Part shown: piece after piece, positions 11,994 through 22,015 of the stretch | How the letters are laid out: each line of letters begins with the position of its first letter | Numbering within the stretch: the stretch's first letter is position 1 | Assembly (NCBI RefSeq): GCF_033115175.1 | Contig: NC_084827.1 | Location: forward strand, 121,427,701 to 121,491,700 | Length of the DNA: 64,000 nt | Direction of reading: 5' to 3' | Source of the DNA: Lepus europaeus | Taxonomy: Eukaryota; Chordata; Mammalia; Lagomorpha; Leporidae | Made by a program: the position numbers and the translations under genes | Notes under the pieces: model-generated | Told to the model about the DNA's origin: nothing | Database searches by the model: none | The model's input: only the letters and a program-made list of their open reading frames with translations

Positions 11994-12484
11994 TTCATAT
12001 GTTTTTAAACCAAGTTAGTTCAAAAGATGTATAAAATCACTATTCTGGTGAAAATTAAGATCACTTTTTTTTTTAAATTAATATGCTCCTATTTTTATAT
12101 AGGACAGAGATGGTTCCAAAAAAAAAAAAAAATGCATGGGCAGAAATGTTTCAAAGCATTGAATGACTGAAAGTTCAAATCATTTCCAGAAAGTGATTTT
12201 ATGTTATTTGGCAGTAGAAATAAAAGACAAGCTCCAGTATTTTTGACCTTTACAGAGATTAAAAATAATTGCAGTAACAGAAAAATTCAATAACACTTTT
12301 ACAAAGAATTTTTAATCACAAAAAATTTTTATGTATTAAGTTAGAGTGTTTTCTTTGAATAAAGTTAACCTATTAGCTGATGTCACAGATCATTTAGGTG
12401 AGTCTGGGCTATTTTGTAAGTAAGAATTTCATAAAATTGCCCTGCAGAAGTGACTTGCTAAGAGGCAGTAGGAAGCTACATCAC

Positions 12485-12550
12485 CAGTATATTCCCAGGC
12501 CTCACATGGTACTTGACCTGTTATAAGCACTCAGATATTGCTGAATGAAT
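12485..12550 (+). repeat. Possible MIR tail
   Basis: CACATGGTACTTGACC, ATAAGCACTCAGATATTGC and TGAATGAATGAG follow the 3' end of the MIR consensus. Short and diverged. Confidence 0.35.
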
Positions 12551-13407
12551 GAGCCCTGGTGTTTATTTTAAAAATAACTGCCCTTTGAAAGAAATAGCAG
12601 TTTTTGAAAATGAGAGTGCAGAATTCTTGCCAAATATTTATATAATCCAAAGAGAATAGAGTTTATAAGATACAACCAAAAGAATTGGATCAGTAATTTA
12701 CAAGCCAGGACATGGGAAAAGCCACCAGACATCATATTTCTAATGTGAAAGTCCCACCCCAGTGCACCACATATTACCTTATCTGAGAGTAAAAGAGCTA
12801 GAAATTAATTCAATAATCATTGCACAAAACTCATTCCTATTCTGTTATGAGCTCTTGGTGACAGAAAAGCAACTTTTGATAACAAAGACATTTAAATTTC
12901 ATAAGAAATTTATCAGTATATATGAAGTTTCTGAAAACTTCTTTAAATATAGAAAAATACTGCCAGTTCTTTTTCTTACAAATAAAGCATAGGAAAGAGA
13001 AAAATGTACATTTGCTATAGAATTACTTATATTTAGAGAAGCAGACCAAAGAAATAGGAGTTAATGTAAAGAATCTGTACATACCACATACATCGTTAAT
13101 TAAAGCACTAGAAAGTCACATGCATTTCAAGACATGCAGAGGTGCTCTGACATGAATCAAGGATATTTCGCAGAAAAAAGACTTCTTCAAGTACTACCTA
13201 AAATAAAGTTATAGACAGCTTACTTTTAAAAACTTATTTAATCAAGAATTTGTTAAACAGTTACTTGCAGTCTACATTGCAACTTTTAAAATAATCTAAC
13301 CCAAGCTACTGTAATACATGTGAGGCTGCCGGTTAACTATGTTCCAGTGAACACAATTTTTAGGCCCGTTTCCTTATGTGTACAATTGGAGATACTTCAG
13401 ATTGAAT

Positions 13408-13735
13408 ATGGGGCAGGCATTTGGCACAGTAGTTAAGATGCCTCTTGGGATGCCTATATTTGTATCAGAGTACCTAGGTGTGAGTCCCTGATTGGCTTTC
13501 TATTCTAGTTTTCTGCTTATGCATACTCTGGGAGGCAGCATGTGACGGTTTAAATAGTTGGGTCTGCCACCCATGTGTGAGTTTGTGGGCTGAGTTTGGG
13601 TCTCCCAAGTTTAGCTTGGCCCAGCCCCAGCTGTTTTGGACATTTGAGGAGTTGAACCAGTGGATGGAAGATCTCTCTGTGACTGTATCTTTCTGTGTCT
13701 CTCTGCTTTTCAAATTAAAAAAAAATTTAAAAAAC
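13408..13735 (+). mobile_element. C-SINE, old subfamily
   Basis: The head GGGGCAGGCATTTGGCAC and the GTGTGAGTCCC B box differ from the younger GGGGCCGGCGCC type. The tail is TTTTCAAATTAAAAAAAAA. Confidence 0.82.
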
Positions 13736-13767
13736 ATGAATTAACTTCTTGAAGTCAAACTTCTTTT

Positions 13768-14085
13768 TCTTCTTCTTTTTTTAAATTTTAAAGTCAGTTA
13801 TATAGAGAGAAAGAGAGAGAGAATCTTCCATCTGCTGATTCATTCCCTCGATTACTGCAATGCCAGAACAGGGTCAGGCTGAAGCTAGGAGCCAGGAGCT
13901 TCATCCTGGTTTCCCACATGGGTGACAGGGGCCCAGACACGGGCCATCTTCCACTGCTTTTCCCAGGCCATTAGCAGGGAGCTGGATTTGAAGTAGAGCA
14001 GCCTGGACATGAGCCAGTGCCCATATGGGATGCTGATTTCAAAGGCTGCGACTTTTCCTGCTTCACTCACAATGCTGGTCCAGAA
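13768..14085 (-). mobile_element. C-SINE with TSD
   Basis: TTTAAATTTTAAAGTCAGTT to CACAATGCTGGTCC. Flanks GAAGTCAAACTTCTT and GAAGCCAAACTTCT are an imperfect duplication. Confidence 0.85.
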
Positions 14086-14499
14086 GCCAAACTTCTACGG
14101 TGCTCTTGCCAGGGTCCAGTTAGTTTAGCAATGGTCTTTCATATCTGAGCATAAATTAGTTTATGAAGAAGATGAACTAAGTGATCATTAGCCTTTGGAT
14201 CATGAACCTATTGAGGAATGTGGGTCCGTTAGGCAGAGATGACTAGGTGCTGTGGTGGTGGAATGTGAGGCATGGGATGAGACAACACAGAATGGAAATG
14301 CTCAAAAAGAGATAAAAGAGACGAACGGCAAACTTGGCCTACATTATTTTGCCTAGAAGTAGCTTTAACTTATGATAACATTTTAGGACAATTACTACCA
14401 TTTATTTTAAAAATTAGTTTATTTTTTTCATACTGTTTGTTGAACTCTTTACTTAGTGTAGGGTTATTCTTATGAGTATAAAGTTAATTGAAAATAGAT

Positions 14500-14656
14500 C
14501 TTAGTAAAAAAAATAAGATTGGGTATAGGAGAGGAAAGAGGAAGAAGGGTGGGAGAGCAGGCAGGAGGGAGGGTAGGGTGGAAAGAATCACTATGTTACT
14601 AAATTTGTATATATGAAATACATGAAGCCTGTATGCCTTAAATAAAAGGTTTCTAG
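14500..14656 (+). mobile_element. L1 3'-end-like fragment
   Basis: A purine-rich GGAGAGGAAAGAGGAAGAAGG block is followed by AATCACTATGTTACTAAA, ATGAAATACATGAAGCC and an AATAAA-containing end. The same order recurs at 16515-16650, suggesting a LINE 3' UTR; the family name is uncertain. Confidence 0.4.
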
Positions 14657-14659
14657 GTT

Positions 14660-14992
14660 AACAAGAAGATCTATTTTTATTTGAAAGAATTATGGAGGTG
14701 GAGGGGACAGAGAGAGAGATCTTCCATCTGCTGGTTTACTCCTGAGATGGCTGCAGTGTCCGGGGCTGGGCCAGGCTGAATCTAGGAGCCAGGAGCTTCT
14801 TCTGAGTCTCCCAAGTGGGTGCGAGGGCCCAAGCACTTGGGCCATCTTCTGTTGCTTTCTCAGGTGCTTTAGCAGGGGGCTGGGCTGGATAGGAAGTGGA
14901 GCAGCCAGGAATCGAACCAGTGCCCATATGGGATGCCAGCATTGCAGGCAGCAGCTCAACCTGCTACGCCGCGATGCTGGCCTCAATTGCTC
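14660..14992 (-). mobile_element. C-SINE
   Basis: AAGATCTATTTTTATTTGAAAG to CTACGCCGCGATGCTGGCC on the plus strand. Confidence 0.87.
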
Positions 14993-15481
14993 TATTTAAC
15001 TTCAGGTTTTATGGTCTGGGAGCTATTTTAATGTGACCAAATGATTGGCAAAAGGATTAAAAATGAAGCTGTAGTTATCTGGAACCATTTCTTTATGAGT
15101 TTTAAATATCCCATTGGGCCTGACTTGGAGCACGGATTCTACATCAGTCCAATTTGAGCAATGATTCTCTGCTCTTATAGAAAGAATAAAAATTAATCAC
15201 TATTTTAAATGATTAAAGCAACAGCTTCAAAGAAGGTATATTGTTTTCATGAAATATTTAGGAATAATGCCAAAACCTCATTCTAGTAAATTTATCATGA
15301 ATAATAAACTAAACATTTCAAATAGGTGGAGATAGCAGGGGCCCTTATGAAATACAATGAAAAGGTGAAGATGTTTTCTGCATAGCTTCACACAGCAATG
15401 GGGAACAAGGTCTTGAGGATGAAACGTAGTCTGTCCCTCTGCCAAGGCTGCCCATCACTTCCTTCCCTTAAAAATTCCCTT

Positions 15482-15810
15482 TTGGGCTGGCACTGTGGTG
15501 TAGTAGGCTAAGCCTCTGCTTGTGGTGCCGGCATCCCATATGGGCGCTGGTTCGTGTCCCAGCTGCTCCTTTTCCAATCCAGCTCTCTGCTGTGGCCTGG
15601 GAAAGCAGCAGAAGATAGCCCAAGTCCTTGGGCCCCCCTGCACCTGCGTAGGAGACCTAGAAGAAGCTCCTGACTCCTGGCTTCAAATCGCACAGCTCTG
15701 GCCCTTGCAGCCATCTGGGGAGTGAACCAGTGGATGGAAGACCTTTCTCTGTCTCTCTCCCTCTCTCTGTAACTCTCTCAAATAAATAAACAAAATCTAA
15801 TAGAAAAATT
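15482..15810 (+). mobile_element. C-SINE
   Basis: GGGCTGGCACTGTGGTG head and CAAATAAATAAACAAAATC tail. Possible flanking repeats AAAATTCCCTTTT and AAAATTTCCTTCC. Confidence 0.87.
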
Positions 15811-16099
15811 TCCTTCCTATCTGCAACACTTAATTGTAGTACTGCTCTTACATTTTAATTTTGGAAAAATATGTGTACATGATAAAAAACTGACAGTACA
15901 AAATACAAGACTCCAAAGAAATCTTCTCATTCTTGATATTAAGGCCTCGTTCCCAGAAGTACTTAACATCATCAGATGACTGAGGTTTTCTGTGTAGGTA
16001 CACATGTATGTGAAATTCCCCATCTGAAGCAAGCTCATCTAGGAATGGCAGCAGTGTCACTGCTGTATACCAAATGCCCAGCCCTGATGATCAAGAAAT

Positions 16100-16960
16100 A
16101 TTCATTCCTGGGATAGATCTATCTTACTTCATTCTTAACATAGTAAGATGGATGCCTCTACTTCATTCTTTTTACTGGGTACATGGTAATCCATTGTAAG
16201 GAGATACCTTAATTTATTTGACTTCTTTCTGGTGGATATTCAGGTACTTTCCAGTCTTTGCAACCCAAGAATAAAGAAATAATTTTTTTGTTGTTGTAAT
16301 GAATGCTCTTTTACATATACCTTTATGCACATTCCTAGAATTCAAGCGACTTGGTCAGTAGCGTTTTCACTTTGGATAGAAATGATTACAGAGATTGTCA
16401 TTTTTAGCCCTTGTTTATACTCTCGTGAAACTGCGGTCTTCCTGCTTTTTACTTGTTGAATATTATGGTTAGTGGTGAATTGAGCCATGCTTATAGAGTG
16501 GATTAAAATTATGTCTTTGCAAAAACTGAAGAAGAGAGGGCAGAGAGGGAGGGGATGGGTGGAAGTGAGGGGAATATGGATGTTGCCTTGGAACTGTATC
16601 TATTTAATGCATGAAATCTCTTCTCTTCGTATTAACTTAAAAAACTAAAAAAGAAGTTATTAGAGAGAATGATTTGTATGCCCAGAAGTACTGCATGAGA
16701 CTGCTTTTTTCCCCATGTCTTTGACACCTTTTTCATCTTTGCTAATCTGATGAGAGTGGTATCTCATTTTTGTTTTAATTTCTCTTTATGAACAAAATTA
16801 ATATTCTCATAGATTTATAGGCTATAGGTATTTATTAGAGGATACTTGTTTATAAACTTGGCTCATTTCTAGGGATAGGTTATTTTTATTATTGGTTAGT
16901 AAGTCTTTATTTATATGTGTTGGAAACATTTTCACCCATTTATCTGCATATCTAGATCTG
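16100..16960 (-). mobile_element. Old L1-like 3' region
   Basis: GGTACATGGTAATCCATTG, GGTACTTTCCAGTCTTTGC, ATGAATGCTCTTTTACATATACC and TTTATGCACATTCC occur in the order seen in reverse-strand mammalian L1 3' ends. A separate purine-rich plus-strand block at 16515-16650 interrupts it. Confidence 0.5.
16515..16650 (+). mobile_element. L1 3'-end-like fragment
   Basis: GAAGAGAGGGCAGAGAGGG followed by TTAATGCATGAAATCTCTTC and an A-rich end resembles the block at 14500-14656. Probably a truncated insertion into the older L1-like sequence. Confidence 0.35.
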
Positions 16961-17479
16961 CATATCTAGATTTTCAAATCTTCCTGCTCTGTGATTTTTA
17001 AAATAGGCAAGATATTAAAAGACTAAATTCATTTCTTCCACGTTTTAAGGCTTGTCCTGTACTGGGGGTAACAGTGACTGACAGCTCATTGGATCCCAGA
17101 TGTTCCTTTTTCAATGTTCCAGAGCTTCCTTTTTACTAAAATCATATGTTCGAGTTTCCTGGGATTCATGAATGTAACTTTGGTACTGCTTACAAAGATG
17201 TGTGTTATAAATATTTATGTGATAATGCACTCAAATAAAAAATGTTCAAGGTAGAACAGACCATGCATAATAATTTTGGGTGTTGCTGCTATTAGATTAA
17301 GAACTCTGGCCAGAGATCTGTATTCCAAAAAAAAAAAAATCTTATTTTCTTAATAAGTAAAAGACTGGATTGAACTAGATATGGCTAAAGTTTGTTGGGT
17401 TCCATAGTTCCATGATTATTTTCTGTTATGATTATTGTTTATTTTCATAAATGATTTCTTTGGTAAAATAATGTAATAT

Positions 17480-17990
17480 GAAATTAATCATCTTAACCAT
17501 TTTAGGTGTACTGTTCAATAATGTAGAATACATTAACAATACTATGTTACCTATCACCAGAACTCTTCATCTTGCATAATGGACGCTCTAAGGCCCCTAG
17601 CAAACCCCTCCATATTTCTCCCTTCCTTGACCTTGGCAATCACTTTTCTTCTTTCTGACCCTAGGAATCTGACTATTATAGGCACCTCATATAAGTGGAC
17701 TTGTGTACTGTTTGTCCTTTTGTGACTAACCTATTCCACTTCGCATAACATCAAGGTTCCTCCACGTTGTAGCACGTTAGGATTTCCTTCCTTTTTAAGG
17801 CTGAGCAGTATTCCATTTTATGAATACACCTATGTTTTATTTATGCAATCATGTCAATGAACACATAGGTTCCTTCCACCATTTGGCTATTGTGAATGAG
17901 GTAACTATAAACATGGATGTACAAATATCTCTTCAAGTCTTCAAGACTGTACTTTCAGTTTTCTGGATACATACCCAGCAATCTAAGATT
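17480..17990 (-). mobile_element. Old L1 (L1M-like) fragment
   Basis: GAGCAGTATTCCATTTTATG, CCACCATTTGGCTATTGTG, GGATGTACAAATATCTCTTC and TGGATACATACCCAGC are landmark sequences of mammalian L1 3' regions in reverse orientation. Confidence 0.65.
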
Positions 17991-18037
17991 TATTTTTAAA
18001 TATAACTAAAAAGAGGATAAAAAAATTAATACCTTAC

Positions 18038-18189
18038 CATAGCCTTCCTTTCCATATGCAAAAGAAGGGGGTATAATCACTTTCCTCTTCTCTCCAGGGC
18101 ACATATCCATCATAGCAATGTCTAGGCCTTTAATGACTTGCCCAACACCAAGAACAAACCATTTGGGGTGGCCTTCATTTTGTGTCCGG
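18038..18189 (-). CDS. FKBP7: FKBP7 exon 2: core of FKBP domain
   Basis: A 152-base exon, acceptor TGTATTATAG, donor GTAAGGTA. Its first base completes Ser70 and its last base opens residue 121. It encodes RTQNEGHPKWFVLGVGQVIK then GLDIAMMDMCPGEKRKV and PPSFAYGKEGY (residues 71-120). The GQVIKGLD loop and the AYG motif are typical of FKBPs. The position that is Trp59 in FKBP12 is Leu here, as in other FKBP7 proteins. Confidence 0.96.
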
Positions 18190-19175
18190 CTATAATACAC
18201 AATAACACTTAGGTAAAGATATCAAACTTTAAAATACAATGAGGCATTTAGAACAAACTTGGAGTCTTCTGTAGCCATCCCTTTGCCTATATTAGCAATC
18301 TTTCTGGATCCCCTGGTAAGCTGATTGCTCAAACTTCCCTATAATTGCCAGAAAGAGGTACAGTTTGCCCAAAACTAGTCATTAGGAGTCATTTCCTTTT
18401 CTTTTATATTGTCATCTTTACAAAAACTGTTCAACAGTTGCTTTTTAAATGAATCTCCAGCCTCTATCTAGCTGCATGGATTGCACAAATAACTGATTTA
18501 ACTCCTTGGGGTTTGTTCTTAAAAATGATGGGGCAGGGCTAGCCTAAAAACATGTCATTTTAATGGTAATTTAAAGTCTTATTAAATGTGCCTATTCTTC
18601 TAAATGGGAAGAACGAACTTTCCCCAATCCTATCTTTATAAGATAATTGTACAGATGAAGAAAAGACATTTTTCCTGAGTAACATGCCATCAATTAAATC
18701 AGAGCAGGCAGCAGGAGACAGGGGACAGCAGAAGTCACGGGGACGTCACTCTAGTAGTGGCCTCTTGGTACAGGAAGTGGCCCACAGCCTAAATCATGCT
18801 TCCAAAAGCCAGAACAAAAATCTCTTTATCCTGTTAGTCCTCTGTAAAGATACTCAGACTCCAGGCAAAGGAAAAGTGTGAACATCCTTAGAGGCAGTGC
18901 CATCATTTAGTTCTAGAGGTCCCAAGCACAGTTGTGGTGGTTGGGTCGTGAACAGACGGCTGCAGCGTATTTCTGCTACTTTCTTGGGCCAATATTTTCA
19001 GTAATTGAAAAATCTAACATTCAGTTTATCAGGGAACTACTACTATCTAGTCTGGTCATTTTCCTGTGAAAAAACTCAACTGTTAAAATCAAACCAACAA
19101 ATAAAACCAACCAATTAGGCTTCTGGTTGGGGGAGGGAGGCAAGATTTCGTGGGTCAGCTGACAGCATGTCCTAC
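18190..19175 (-). other. FKBP7: FKBP7 intron 1
   Basis: A 1 kb intron with donor GTAGGACA. I recognise no SINE or L1 in it, which is unusual for this window. No sign of a nested gene. Confidence 0.75.
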
Positions 19176-19384
19176 CTGCAGTAGAATTTTGAGCCGTCTT
19201 TAGCCAAGTAGCCATCATAATGGGCATTTAGCAGGTCTCCCTTCTTGCTTGTCTTAGAACAGTTTTCTGGCCGATGCAAGACTTCTATTTTCACATCCTC
19301 TGTGCTCTCCTCTTTCTCTTGCCCCTGAGCAGTGGAAAAGCTCCACAGACAAAAGAAAACGGCTAATCGGAACAAGTCACGCAT
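19176..19384 (-). CDS. FKBP7: FKBP7 exon 1: signal peptide and start of FKBP domain
   Basis: The start ATG at 19384-19382 has A at -3 (ACCATGC). The 69 codons plus two bases end at donor GTAGGACA. MRDLFRLAVFFCLWSFSTAQ is a classical signal peptide with a hydrophobic core from about residue 5 to 16. EENCSK-type sequence follows, then AHYDGYLAKDGSKFYC. In FKBP12 terms the catalytic Asp37 position is Tyr (F-Y-C-S instead of F-D-S-S). Human FKBP7 starts four residues earlier, and no in-frame upstream ATG exists here. Confidence 0.95.
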
Positions 19385-19660
19385 GGTTCCGGAGTCGGCC
19401 CCCGAGACCTCCGCGCTGCCTCCGCCGTGTCGCTCGTGGCCCGCGGCTGCCCCGGCGGCCTAGTTCCGACGCGTGGCAGGCATTGTCCCACGTCACAAAA
19501 GGACCGGCCCACGCCCCGCCTCCTCCAGCGCGCGGCCCCGCCCCTCCGCCGGCGCGGCCCCGCTCCGCTCCTTCCCGGGCGAGCGTTTCGCGGTTCCGGC
19601 AGTGGGGGCTTGTTCCCGCGTGGTGGTGGCGCGGGCGGCGGGCTGTCCCTCAAACTTCTG
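19382..19660. promoter_or_regulatory. FKBP7: CpG island and promoter of FKBP7
   Basis: CpG-dense sequence with several GC boxes (CCCCGCCTCC, GCCCCGCCCC around 19515-19550) and no TATA box directly upstream of the FKBP7 ATG. A UPRE/ERSE-II-like motif lies at 19482-19495. Confidence 0.8.
19482..19495 (-). promoter_or_regulatory. ER-stress response element-like site
   Basis: The plus strand reads ATTGTCCCACGTCA. The minus strand contains TGACGTGG, the ATF6/XBP1 UPRE core, and the plus strand matches the ERSE-II consensus ATTGGNCCACG at all but one position. It is about 100 bases upstream of the FKBP7 start. Known motif, inferred function. Confidence 0.5.
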
Positions 19661-19889
19661 CTCGCGAAGCCGCGTATTTCACAGGTGGTTTCTTCAGGGC
19701 ATGGTGTCAACGGTTTCCTTCCCCATAACAAAACTGGTAAAATGAAATAAACCATCTGGGCTGGGAGGTAGACTCTGAGACAGCGGTGGTCATTTCTGGG
19801 CCCTAAAGACTTCTAAGGCCGGTGAAGGACTAGCAGGAAGGGGGATTCTGGAAGAAGGGCGTTAAGAAAGTTAAAAAATAGACGTGGAG

Positions 19890-20100
19890 TGCGGGCGTCC
19901 TGACGCCTCCGTGGCCTCTTCTATCAGAGCACCTGTTGAGGTCCCGGGCTACTCGGCTTCCTGCCAAGTTCTTGGGCCCCTGCCTCCCACGGGGGAGATC
20001 TGGCTTCGTTCTGGCCCAGCCCTTGCCCTTGCGGCCTTTTTGGGGAGTGAACTAGCAGATGGAAGAGTTTCTCTCTAATTAAAAAACAAACAAACAAAAA
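19890..20100 (+). mobile_element. Truncated C-SINE
   Basis: CTTGGGCCCCTGCC, GCCCAGCCCTTGCCC and GGGGAGTGAACTAGCAGATGG are C-SINE body sequence. The central part is shortened and the tail is AAAAAACAAACAAACAAAAAC. Confidence 0.75.
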
Positions 20101-20439
20101 CAAAACAGACGCTAGGTGGCTCTCTGCGTGCTTCTGGTGTATTCTTGAAGCTCTTCCTTGGGGCCTCAGTTCTGCATTATGGGGTGCCAGGCTGGGTCAT
20201 GCACAAACAGGGCCACCAAGGTTCTATGAAGCAGCGGTGCCACATTTCCCAGGCTCACTGAAGGGTTTCTGTGGCTTCTGGACACGCTGCTGGCTTGCAT
20301 TTCTTTCCCCCACCACTTGGGGCCGCTCCTGATTTGAGGGCTGCTAGCAGTGTGAAAGCTCTTAGGTTTTCTTGATAATTCCAGAGATCCAAATTTGTTC
20401 ACATCATACCAGGAAAGGAGGAAACCCAAGTGTTGGGCA

Positions 20440-20705
20440 TTCAAAAAGAATTTTTTTGAAAGGCGAAGGAACATCTTCCATCTGCTAGTTTACTCCCCAA
20501 ATTCCTGAAATAGCCAAGGCTGTGCCAGGCCTCAGCCAGAAGTTAATCCTCATCTTCTATATGTGTGGCAGGGACCCAAGAACTTGAGTCATCACCTGCT
20601 GGTTCCCAGGGTGCCAGGAAGCTGGAATCAGAACTGGAGCTGTAACCCAGCCACTTCTATATGGGCTGCTGGTGTCCCAAACTAGGTTAACCCTGTGCCA
20701 ACTGC
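20440..20705 (-). mobile_element. C-SINE, old
   Basis: Starts AAGAATTTTTTTGAAAGGCG and ends near CCCTGTGCCAACTGCCTGCC. Diverged. Confidence 0.75.
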
Positions 20706-21620
20706 CTGCCTGGAGTATGGGGCATTTTGTTCCAGTCTTCCAGTCAATAGGCAGAGGGGTTGGGCCCAATCTGTCTGACAAAACTCACTCCCATTTTAGT
20801 GCAAACCTTTTCATACTGAAAAGTTGACCTTTATGGTGAGCACCCTTATAGCCACCACCTAGATTCCATCAACACTGAACTATATTCGGTTTATTACTTG
20901 CTCATCTACCCACCCTTCCATTCCTTTTATTTCTAAGTGAGCATACAGACTTCACCCAAACCAGAATGCTTTTGTATTAGCCCGGTTTAGGTTCTGGGAG
21001 GGGAGGTGTTCTGCCTCAGTGATGCCAAGAAAAGCCACGGCACTGGGCCTGCTTTACGTGCTTTGCTTAATAAAGTCTGCAAAATTCCATGTTCTGAAGA
21101 CTAATGTCAGTTATATAAGATGATGCTCTCTTAAAGGATAACCCCCCCCCCCACCACAAAAAAATCCATAAAAGCTAGGGGGAAGTCTTCATTTTTAGAA
21201 TAAAACTCCTAATTTTCTTGTTCTATAAACACAATTGTGGCTCTCCAAAGGGAGTTGCCGGCGTCATGACAATCCCAGTAGGTCGGCAGCAGCCGCATCT
21301 GGCTGTGAGGAACATACTGAGGAAGCAGAAATGGGAAGCCTTTCTTTTATTTACTTAGAAGGAAAAAAAATAGATAAATAAATAAATCGGCGAAAGGCCC
21401 GAGGCTTCGTCACAGGAAAAGCGGAGAGGCCTGAGTGGCGGCTCCCGAGGCGGGCCCGGGGGAAGCCGGCGCGGGACGGCGCGCCGCGGCGGGCAGGGGC
21501 GCAGGCCGCGCCGCCCTCCTCGCGCAGCCTCAGGCCCGGCGGCGGGGCCCCAGGCCGCGCCCGCCCCTCCAGCCCCGCCGCCGGGGTGGGGTTTCCCGGG
21601 ACGAGCCGGCCCCTTTCATC

Positions 21621-21632
21621 CAGGAAGTGAAA
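21621..21632 (+). promoter_or_regulatory. ETS / ETS-IRF composite-like site
   Basis: CAGGAAGTGAAA fits an ETS site and the EICE consensus GGAANNGAAA. It lies about 345 bases upstream of the PLEKHA3 ATG. Motif match only. Confidence 0.4.
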
Positions 21633-21975
21633 GCGACGTCGGGGTCAATGAAAACAAACGGGGAGCCCGGGGGAAAGGAAGCGCCGGGGCGAGGAAGCGC
21701 GGGCGGGAGGCCGGCTGCGGGCGCGTTTCTGTGGGAGCGGCGGCCGCGGCCGCCGAGGCTTGCGCAGGGATGTCCGAGCCCGCGCCTCGCGGCCCCCGAG
21801 CTCCTCGCGGCGCGCGCTGTCCGGGCCTCTAAGGGCTGCCACGTCCGGGCGGCGTAGCGCGGCCCGGGGGGCGGCCGGGGAGGGGTCCCGGGAGGGGCTG
21901 CCCCGGGCTGTGCGCCCACCCCATCCCCGCGGCCGGAGCCGGGCCAGGAGGATGCGCGGTGCCGGGCTCTGAAGC

Positions 21976-22015
21976 ATGGAGGGGGTTCTGTACAAGTGGA
22001 CCAACTATCTCACAG
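21976..22015 (+). CDS. PLEKHA3: PLEKHA3 exon 1
   Basis: Only 40 coding bases: MEGVLYKWTNYLT plus the first base of Gly14, then donor GTACGGGG. Context GAAGCATGG gives A at -3... and G at +4, a good start. The residues form the first strand of the PH domain, including Lys7, a known PI4P contact. An in-frame stop precedes the ATG by three bases at 21970-21972 in a different reading frame. Confidence 0.95.

Larger units (their letters stand above)
11155..18037 (-). other. FKBP7: FKBP7 intron 2
   Basis: The largest FKBP7 intron (6.9 kb), donor GTAAGGTA. It holds C-SINEs at 11292, 11665, 13408, 13768, 14660 and 15482, L1 3'-end fragments near 14500 and 16515, and older minus-strand L1 blocks at 16100-16960 and 17480-17990. 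The stretches 12000-13400, 14090-14500, 15000-15480 and 16960-17480 show only AT-rich sequence apart from a possible MIR tail near 12490. Confidence 0.85.
7368..19480 (-). other. FKBP7: FKBP7 gene
   Basis: The complete minus-strand gene for FKBP7 (FKBP23), an ER-luminal FK506-binding-protein family member with EF-hands, reported to bind BiP. Four coding exons (19384-19176, 18189-18038, 11154-11024, 7669-7508) join in phase to 217 residues. The human protein is about 222. The difference is four extra N-terminal residues in human and one residue at the exon 2/3 junction. Order along the protein: signal peptide 1-20, FKBP domain about 48-140, EF loop 153-164, EF loop 197-208, HDEL 214-217. The gene points away from PLEKHA3 and converges on PJVK. 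Its promoter lies in a CpG island at 19382-19660. Confidence 0.96.
19661..21400. other. Sequence between the two divergent promoters
   Basis: Holds two truncated C-SINEs (19890-20100, 20440-20705) and a possible old L1 fragment near 20810-20935. A run of ten C lies near 21141-21150. I see no exon here. Confidence 0.6.

Noticed and set aside
18006-18200. Frame starting before FKBP7 exon 2
   Set aside because: The first residues and the last ten are intronic; the exon is 18189-18038.
21435-21857. Long frames across the PLEKHA3 and FKBP7 CpG islands on both strands
   Set aside because: Stop codons are rare in GC-rich DNA; the encoded Arg/Pro/Ala-rich text has no domain. Only the real exon 1 sequences and possible upstream ORFs were kept.
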